DNA of 64,000 nucleotides, from positions 186,001 through 250,000 of the forward strand of contig OU744449.1 of NCBI GenBank assembly GCA_916610825.1, in the 5' to 3' direction. This DNA comes from Haliclystus octoradiatus. Lineage: Eukaryota > Cnidaria > Staurozoa > Stauromedusae > Haliclystidae. The notes beneath the pieces are model-generated. The model did not search any database. It saw nothing but the letters and a program-made list of their open reading frames with translations, and was not told where the DNA came from. Position numbers and translations under genes: made by a program. Positions within the stretch are counted from its first letter, which is position 1; every line of letters begins with the position of its first letter. Positions 56,377 to 64,000 of the stretch are shown here, piece after piece.

Positions 56377-59300
56377 ATGAGTCGAAGAACGACTTCTACA
56401 TCAGCTGAAAAACAGCAGCAACACCCCAACAGAAGACGACGCGTCCGTTCTCGTCTCAGCGCCTACCAATTAGAAGATGAGTTGTTCAAGGATTATGATT
56501 TTGGTTTTCAGAATCTCGTTTTCGAAGGTGGCGGAAACAAAGGACTCTCGTATGTCGGCTCCCTAGAGGTAAAATTAATTTAAAAAATGTAAATATGCAA
56601 GTGTATTTATCTAAGCATTAATAACTAATAAATTCGACTGTCAGTGCTTGATTGAATTGTCTATAATTCTTACATGACCTGTGCCGGATGTGTTAGGTAC
56701 TAGAGACGGCTGGTGTGATGGAGGGCATCAGGCGCGTGGCCGGTTCGAGTGCAGGGGCTATCACGGCCACGCTCGTTGCCACTGGATACACGTCAGAAGA
56801 CATGAAGGGTTTCGTTGACGAGAACCTCGAACATATTATCGTAGGTACGTTATGAGATGTATTAGTACATCAACGACAGCAACAACTATCGCATGGACAT
56901 TGTTTGGTTACGGTGTTTCTGTTGCAGACCATAGCTGCGGTATTTGTAGTTTCATTCCCAATGTTATCAAGGGTTTCGGATGGAATCCCGGAAACCGTCT
57001 TTTAAAGTGGCTTGGGGCCCAACTTCGCGAAAGTACTGGTAACGCTGACGCTACCTTTCAAGACGTAAGTCAAATCATGCAACAGTCTCAATCTAACGTC
57101 ACGTCATGACAAACAATCGTATTTTCATTTTTTATTTTTCAAGTTTAGATTTTGGACTTATTCGGACGCGAGCTGTGCATCGTCGTTACTAACCTCAGTC
57201 ACATGACTACAGAGTACCTTCATCCAAAAACATCACCAGACCTACCAGTTAGGTTGGCAGTGCGCATGTCAATGGCTATGCCTGGTACGTCATGTTGCAT
57301 ATCCGCACATTAATTGATTGCGTGTTGTTGTGATCACGTGTTTGCGTTGTAGGGATATTTCAAAGTGTTCGTCACAAGATGCATGGGCGAGATAATCTTT
57401 ATGTGGACGGGGGTCTGTTATGCAATTACCCCGTCCATGTATTTGATGGTAATTTATGCACTATTTAATATTTTATTACTACCGATCGATCATGCTGTAA
57501 TCAGCGTCTCTCTCTGATACTGCCTCGTTGTTGTTTGTATAGGCTGGTGGCTGTCGACGGACCAAAATGACTCATTTTTTAAACGATTACAAAACCTTGA
57601 GGAGTACCCTCGTTTGTTTGAAAAGACTCAACGGTTTGGAAAGTGGAATGACAAGACCCTTGGTCTGATGTTGGTACGGCGCTCATTGAAAACAAATGAT
57701 AATGATTTCAGCTGTTTCTCGTGATGCTTGCGTTCCGTTGAGTTATTTATTTTGTCTTCTCTTTTTAGTACTCTTTTTCTGAGACTGAATTAATGAAAAC
57801 TCTTTTCATGAGTCGAGCCTCGTCCTGTGCCCCTCGCCAACCCAACACGAGGCTCTATCGGTAATTAACCCAACCAGCTAACCCAACCATAATTTGAATT
57901 GACTATTTTACATTTCTATAGTACACACACCGTGATACGAATCTCTATTCAGGCGCCGTAGAAAACAACATATGATACAAGCCGAAACACAAATGGAACG
58001 GAAAGCAGCTGTGAGGGCTGTCACTCATCTTATTCAGGTAGAGGCCAACCTCATATCTATACAACTAGATTTATTGATACTGTAGAACATAACTGTTCAT
58101 TTGGTAGCCTTAACAGACATTATATTACGCATGCGCAGGAGCTTCATCGTGTTAGCCTCGAAATGAATGGCGTGATATGCATGGAGGGTGTGGATCGGCT
58201 GTTTAATGAGGTGCCAAATATCATAATTATTGTATCTTTGAGATCGATATGAATTGTGTGAGATTTTTAGTTAAATTGTTTGTTTGTTTGTCTTAATTCA
58301 GTCTACTGTTTTCACAACGGATGATCAGGTCTTGCTATTTGGTGACGCAGACAGCCACGAGGCATTTCACGAAATAGACTACAACCAAGATGGTATCGTA
58401 AGTGCAGTACACTTTCCGGTTCTGAGGCTGGCTGCTAACTGGTTGTTATGTCCAATGTCAATCATCTACGTTTCAGATAAGCTTTGAAGAACTGATGGGT
58501 TTCGTTGAGAAGAGTGGCGTCAGTCTACAGAGCCACTTCCTTGGTTACAAAAGGCGAACGATCGACAGCCTCGGTGATTTCGTCATGGCCCTCCAGGTAT
58601 AGTAACTTGATTATTTGAGTGTTAAGATTGATAAAGTCTTGATAAATTACATTCGATCTTCAATAGTGAATGATCAGACAGGTTAATTAAATCAAGCAAT
58701 GTGATTGGTCAAAAGCAACCAATCTCAAATTGATATCACTCTCTTTGAATTACATATCATTTTCAATAAGAGGCTGTTGTTTGTCTTTCAGAGTTGTCTT
58801 TCTGTGAACATCAAAAGAAATTACGTAGACGTAGGTGAACTATTCGTATATCTATATCTATAGAAACATCAATTTATGAAGCCATCCAGTCTCCGGTCTA
58901 TTTCTCGAAAACACAATCAAAATTCATCTTATTCGTTCGACCATTTTTATCCGATTAAGATGTTCCACACGTAATCACTGGAAATGACGTCATCTATAAT
59001 TACAGGAGAGAGACATTGACCGTACGATTGGAATCGACACTGATTACATCGAGACGAATGATTATCTGTTGGAGGATGCTGATAAACAGTTTCTCATCCA
59101 GGTAAGTGACATCTGATATCATTACAAATACCTTCCCTGTAGAGATGTGCTGATTTACGTAAGAGCAGAGATGTATTGAATGTTGATATTTACATCGTTT
59201 TGTCCCCTTACAGGCTGGGGCTCGTGCAACCCGCCTTTTCCTTAAGGAGCACATCAGAAAACATCCATCTAAAGCGAAGGTGGTTAATATCGCAAGACAG

Positions 59301-59519
59301 CACAGCGAAGAGAAGACTATTGAATTGATGTCCTCGTCAGAAAGAAGATCAAGCCACGTTCAATTCGATTCACTAAGCGTCACTCATTGGCTCAACACTA
59401 ACAGGTCACGTGGCCCTGCTTCACGTGTTGTGACTGTCAGCCAGCCATTTTGCTTGAACAAATGTAACATACGGGACTGTTTCTGCTCTAGTGGGTTGCC
59501 TGGGCAGCTCAACCTATGA
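56377..59519 (+). CDS. ExoU/VipD-type patatin-like phospholipase with EF-hand
   Basis: Fourteen exons (56377-56568, 56697-56844, 56928-57064, 57149-57284, 57353-57448, 57543-57673, 57769-57860, 57953-58037, 58139-58210, 58302-58397, 58477-58596, 58792-58830, 59006-59101, 59214-59519) give 581 residues. FQNLVFEGGGNKGLSYVGSL (oxyanion hole, 51-56), VAGSSAGAITA (nucleophile Ser82 in GxSxG) and NLYVDGGLL (Asp223) form a complete patatin Ser-Asp dyad. The F-x-N-L-V-F-E-G-G-G start is typical of the ExoU/VipD-like branch. Residues 389-400 (DYNQDGIISFEE) are a textbook EF-hand loop, with a degenerate partner around 350, suggesting calcium control of a lipid acyl hydrolase. No signal peptide; cytosolic or membrane-associated by inference. 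The tail is cysteine-containing and otherwise unremarkable. A paralogue follows at 61814. Confidence 0.85.
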
Positions 59520-61813
59520 TATCTGTCCATTGTCATTTAAAATAGTTTTTAATCCAACGTTAACGCTAATCGTCTACGTAATGACGCCTGTCAAGCCCCC
59601 ATCCCATCCACCCTCAAATATTGGTATTTTGCTAGCATACAATTGATCAAACCATTTGGGATGGCCACGCAGTAGCTTTTGGCTATAAATAGTCATGAAA
59701 TAATAATGATTGGCCGTCCTGTCACAACTTCCTTAATAGTGCCTATTTATACATTTTTGATATAATTCATGTTACAACCATTAGGATGTTATACCGCGTC
59801 ATTTCGTGGTAGAAAGACCAAAAACAGAATAGAATGATAGAATATTGTCCATTTTAGACATACCATTATTGCGTGAGAGGTACTAAATTAATTACAACAT
59901 AATTACGAACGAAACGTATAGAATGAAGTAGAATTTTCTTCGTCGAATCTGACATCAATGTTTCTGAATTAATTCCATTAGTAACATGAATGCAGGGGTG
60001 CCAGAGCCATACCAGAACAACAGGGGCAGATCCTACAAAAACGGCCTTTTGAATCAATCTAAATTTTCGAATAATTGTTTTCACTGTACATTCATACATT
60101 TTTGTCATCTTTATTATAACTACCACCGCCACCAAGACTGGAATTTTGATTGATGTTCCAGATTACCTCTTGCCAATACTGCACACCTGAGAAATGTAAA
60201 ACCATGAGAAGCAGTATATAATTGTGTCAATACCAAGGTCATTCCCCTACTCCATAATCCGGTCCCGAAACGGCTCATATCTTTCTCATCATTCAACACA
60301 TTTAAAAGTGTATTAGATAAAGTTCGATTCTCGCGGCCTCTTGCCTGAATTCGGTGAAAGAACGAAATATATAGGAACGCCAAATGTTATGAGGGTAAAA
60401 TGATTGAGAGAGGTAAAATAACATCCACTCTCGTAGAGATTTCAAAACGGAGTCCAATGTAATTAATAAAATAAAAGGCAGTACACATGGGATAGGGGGA
60501 AGTTGATACAAGTCTAATTATGCTAATTATGTTAATTATGTAATAATTGACTCAATAAACCTGCAAAACTAACCAATCCTGCTCAATCTTGATTTAAACG
60601 ATGTCAATGGTATCGTTATAAGTCAGTATGCTGATTTCATTTATAAGTATTTATTTTTTTCGCCAAAAAGAGTACTGAAACCCTCACTGACGTCACTATG
60701 CTGAAAGGTGGCTTTGAAATATTTCTATATAAACAAATTGTTAGTGTATAACAGAATAGTTAATACTAGTATAATACATGTAATATATTTTGTATAGTTG
60801 TAAATACGCTGGAATATTTTCTCGATATATTAAATACTTTACAGAACGGTGAAAGGTTTACATTATCTATAGGCCTCTTTTGAAAGAATTAAAGAATTGG
60901 AAGATACCAATTGATCAGGAAATGTGTTCCACTCTGTAGCAAAACTGACTTTATGCACTATCTATGACTGTAATGTTGGAAGGCATAAAGGAGTAAGTGA
61001 AAGTGAATGCGACGACCGTAAAGAGTTCATTAACAGGAACATCAATATATAACACGGCGAATTTCAAGAGAACAAATGTTCAATTTCTTTAAAGTTCAAT
61101 CTGTTCATCATGGTCAGTATAGTTCATGTTAGCCTTCTCAGCCTTAGAGAAAGAAAACCCTGTACGCGTAAATGACCTTTGAACACGTTCAATCATATGA
61201 ATGTCTTTGGTTAGCTGAGGATTCCAAACTGGACTTGATGATTCTAGTAATGGTCTCACCGTGGCACACATCAGGATCGAGATATGGGTTACTTAAATTG
61301 CACTAAAACACTTTAAAATTAGATAATGAATATGTATATGCCTAGGATATGCCTCAGATACAATTATATGGAGCAGTGCGCTGATGGTTTAAATCAGATG
61401 ATAACTAATATCCCACGGTCCTTTATCCCACTTATCTTTAAACTGTTGTTAAACTGTTTGCAACTCTCTCTTTTACAATTTGCAAGATGAAATAAGATTA
61501 TTTCGAAAATTTGTAATTATATTGTGTGTTTTTTATCGCAAATTACCATCATGATATTAATGTCAAGTACTGGTTCTTTTTACAGGGGTCGGGGCGCACA
61601 TATTTTGCACGCATCGCGGCATTTTGTTTTGCCATGCCTGTCGTTTACCATATCATATCAAATCATATCAATGCAAGATAAGAGAAAAGGGGTGGCTGCC
61701 TAATAATTCAATCACAGTTCGAAATACTACGAGGCTAACAAAGCTATTTAGCTGCGATACCGATTTTTACATATTCTGGCTGGCAATTTTGATTTGGTGC
61801 AGTGCGGTTCGCT
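59520..61813. other. Intergenic between two patatin-like genes, LINE scrap
   Basis: AT-rich. 61089-61290 on the minus strand encodes ATVRPLLESSSPVWNPQLTK, IHMIERVQRSFTR, a fragment of the C-terminal region of a LINE reverse transcriptase ORF. The remainder is unassigned. Confidence 0.5.
61089..61290 (-). pseudogene. LINE ORF2 C-terminal fragment
   Basis: VRPLLESSSPVWNPQL and DIHMIERVQRSFTR match the post-RT region shared by jockey/CR1-type LINEs, also seen at 37440-37560. Less than 200 bp is preserved. Confidence 0.65.
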
Positions 61814-62137
61814 ATGCTTCCTTCAGAGAGAGAAAAGGAGAGTCTTCTGCAGACAGAAGAGAACGAAGGAAATTCTGATGAAGCTGCTAATTTGCCTGAG
61901 CCCAAACACGGCCATCGTTCAAAACTGTTGAGTGAGACCGACCAAGAGGGCGTTATGAGTGCTGGAGCACTTGCAGCATCCATTGCTTCTGGAGAAGGAC
62001 ATCGTCTGTTTGAAAGGGTTATGCATGACATCAACGCAATCGACGAAGACGTATTCAATAGTTTTGACTTTGAATTTGAAAATTTGGTCTTTGAAGGAGG
62101 TGGCAACAAGGGCCTTGCTTACGTCGGCGCCCTTGAG
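61814..62137 (+). CDS. Second ExoU-type patatin-like gene, first exon only (runs off the window)
   Basis: 108 codons from ATG at 61814 to a GAG|GTAAGC donor. The end of the exon, FDFEFENLVFEGGGNKGLAY then VGALE, matches the oxyanion-hole exon of the 56.4-kb gene, and the intron falls at the same place and phase. The N-terminal ~80 residues are unrelated, acidic and polar. No GxSxG exon was found in the remaining 1.86 kb, so the rest lies beyond 64000 or is lost. Tandem orientation indicates a local duplication. Confidence 0.7.
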
Positions 62138-64000
62138 GTAAGCAAAGGAATTCTTACCCCCTGTCTATCTAAGAGGGGGAAAACACATCTATGAGATAAT
62201 GATTATTGAAAATTTTTGAAAAACAAGTAATCCATCAGATATATGCATTAATTAAGTTGGTGCCCCTTTTATTTTAGGGGTAAAGGGTAAGGGTATTTGC
62301 CATTGGTGCTGCGACGCAGTATGTAAAGAAAGCCTTCTGGTTCCCCTCACCCAGACTGCATTCTTTGTAAATGCGTAGGGAAGGAAAAATCAACCGAAAA
62401 ACTGTGCTGTTTGACACTCAATGTCCTGAAAAAAGCTGCAACGTCACACGATATATCACGATATATGTCGTCACACTGTTTTTTCGAAATGATTTTCAAT
62501 TCTTTCATGTCGATTGTTGAGTTCAGTTTGGAGTGGGAAGTCTCTTATTTGATTTTCAAATTAAAGCAAACAAGAAACAGATTTTAGCAAATAATGTGGT
62601 AAACTTGCATTGTTATGTTTATTAATTTATGATCGATAGTAAAACCATCGTATAACTAAAATGTTATATGAGCAGAACGAGGTAACATTTTTGAAGAACC
62701 AGCCATAGTTCTGGCTATATCTAGGATTTAGTTGTATTGCTGTTGTTTGTCTTGGATTTTAGGGACTAATTTTTAGACTGGGTGTATAAGTCAACCCCTT
62801 GATTTTAGCTTCAAATTTAAGGCTAGAAAATCGACTTATACACTGGAAAATACGGTACTTTTATCTTTTCTAGTTTTAAATTTTACTAATAAAGCCTACC
62901 ATGAAGATGACATGACCCAAATGATGTGGCATATTCAGTTTCAAAACAGCGGCTGCTTTCACATGTCAATGAGGTTCAATTTCTATTGTTGTCTTTGCAT
63001 TTGAACTAAAGTTTGTTGACAAGGTTTGCACAACTCTGTGTTCACAGTCACAGTTTACAAAAAATACTTAATTTCATTTATCCACGTTGGAAAAAACAGA
63101 AATAAATAGATCAAAAATGTTGGCAAAATTACACTACTGCCCCTGCGAAAACAGTTCAAGAGTTCTTGAATAGTTCATGAACGTTAAATTGACCCAATTT
63201 TCATGAACAGTTTGTGAGGGTTCATGAACTCCTGAACTGTTTTTTGCAGGGGTGTATTTAGTTACAGTGTATATATCGCCTTTTTTACCCAACAGATTTG
63301 TAAAAAACTTTTTCTCTATCCGTACATATCACGGTTGCGTCTTTTTATAGCGCAACTCTTGTCAACATTGACCTTGAACATGGGGTTTTGGAGATTCTCG
63401 TGTCCTACTTTTTGAAGCCAAAGCCAAAAAAGGAACCATATTACATATTCCAAAAAGAGCTATTATACCTTTTAAAAATCTAAAAATCCGAGTTCCACAG
63501 GGCATCGAAAACAGATGTAAATCATGTAAACATCCAGTAGACGTACATTTAGCCAACATAATTTAAAACAGACTTGGCACTTATAAATCTATCGACGCTC
63601 GCTTGATACAGTCTCACAGACGCACGGCCAGATTTTTCTTCAATTTGAAGTCTTTGATGATGCACCAAATTTCAAATCTTTTCTATCAAGCTGGTCTGAT
63701 GGACATACTACGTTAAGCTAGAAGTCTTAGCCAATACTATTGCTCTAAAATACAATATCACCACAATATATGACGTATGATGTACTAAGCTGACTGTCAC
63801 TGTATAATATGGAGAGTGAATTGTGGAGGAGAACACGAGACACAACAAATTGAAATGATGTACGATTAATCAAGACATCTTAATCATCTCCTTCATGAAA
63901 TTTGAATTCATTTCACATCAATTGAGTCAAATTAACCAGTTGTATAATTGATATAGAGAATGGCATATTAACTTGAATTCAGGGTCGGATTATCTTCAAT
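62138..64000. other. First intron of the second patatin-like gene; possible Penelope 3' end
   Basis: AT-rich without exons that I can support. At about 63835-63900 the minus strand reads GAAGGAGATGATTAAGATG ... GATTAATCG ... TTGTTGTG, similar to the 3' ends of the two Penelope-like copies at 34.1 and 53.2 kb. It may be a third, strongly truncated copy. Confidence 0.35.

Noticed and set aside
60120-60511. Minus-strand frames of 69-87 codons near 60.3 kb
   Set aside because: No recognisable motif, splice partners or homology pattern.
63362-63690. Possible exon or transposon ORF near 63.4-63.7 kb
   Set aside because: Frames are short and broken in all readings, and no family motif is visible.

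Overview
The window is nuclear DNA from an invertebrate animal. It is AT-rich, its protein genes are split into many short exons by GT-AG introns, and it carries two Distal-less (Dlx) homeobox genes, a cytosolic-type aspartyl-tRNA synthetase, solute carriers and abundant animal transposable elements (LINE-type retrotransposons, Penelope-like elements, short inverted-repeat elements). The two Dlx genes point to a eumetazoan; I cannot name the phylum.

Layout, left to right. 0-13 kb is gene-dense: the last exon of an unknown gene (3-185, +), an MFSD6-like transporter (651-2546, +), a 1481-residue intronless membrane protein with a C-terminal SGNH/GDSL hydrolase domain (2633-7078, -), a LINE relic, and a head-to-head pair of unrecognised genes whose spliced products both begin with signal peptides (8914-11632, - and 12078-13018, +). 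13.07-19.83 kb is a carbonyl-reductase-like SDR gene (-) whose large intron holds an inverted-repeat element, minisatellites and an 84-bp satellite. 20-28.6 kb is mostly repeats: a tRNA-like sequence, a broken LINE split by a DNA element, and a 0.6-kb imperfect palindrome. 28.6-32.4 kb is DARS1 (+), with about 580 bp of (ATT)n in one intron. 32.6-38.1 kb is transposon territory, including a Penelope-like element with an intact ORF inserted into an older LINE. 38.7-44.1 kb is a head-to-head Dlx pair. 44.5-49.4 kb is an SLC49A3-like transporter (-), head-to-head with a deoxynucleoside kinase (49.74-56.10 kb, +) whose first intron is full of repeats. 56.4-59.5 kb is an ExoU-type patatin phospholipase with an EF-hand (+), followed by the first exon of a tandem paralogue (61.8 kb, +).

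The genes look like ordinary independent animal loci; nothing suggests an operon or a single pathway. Three close divergent pairs (11.6/12.1, 40.2/42.8 and 49.4/49.7 kb) could share control regions. The most unusual items are the lysine-rich membrane SGNH protein, the pair of unrecognised secreted-protein genes, the patatin plus EF-hand architecture, the divergent Dlx pair with uninterrupted homeoboxes, and an inverted-repeat element family with clean 9-bp target duplications.

Gene models were built by joining reading frames at GT-AG sites with consistent phase. Exon boundaries are read directly from the sequence but have no transcript support.
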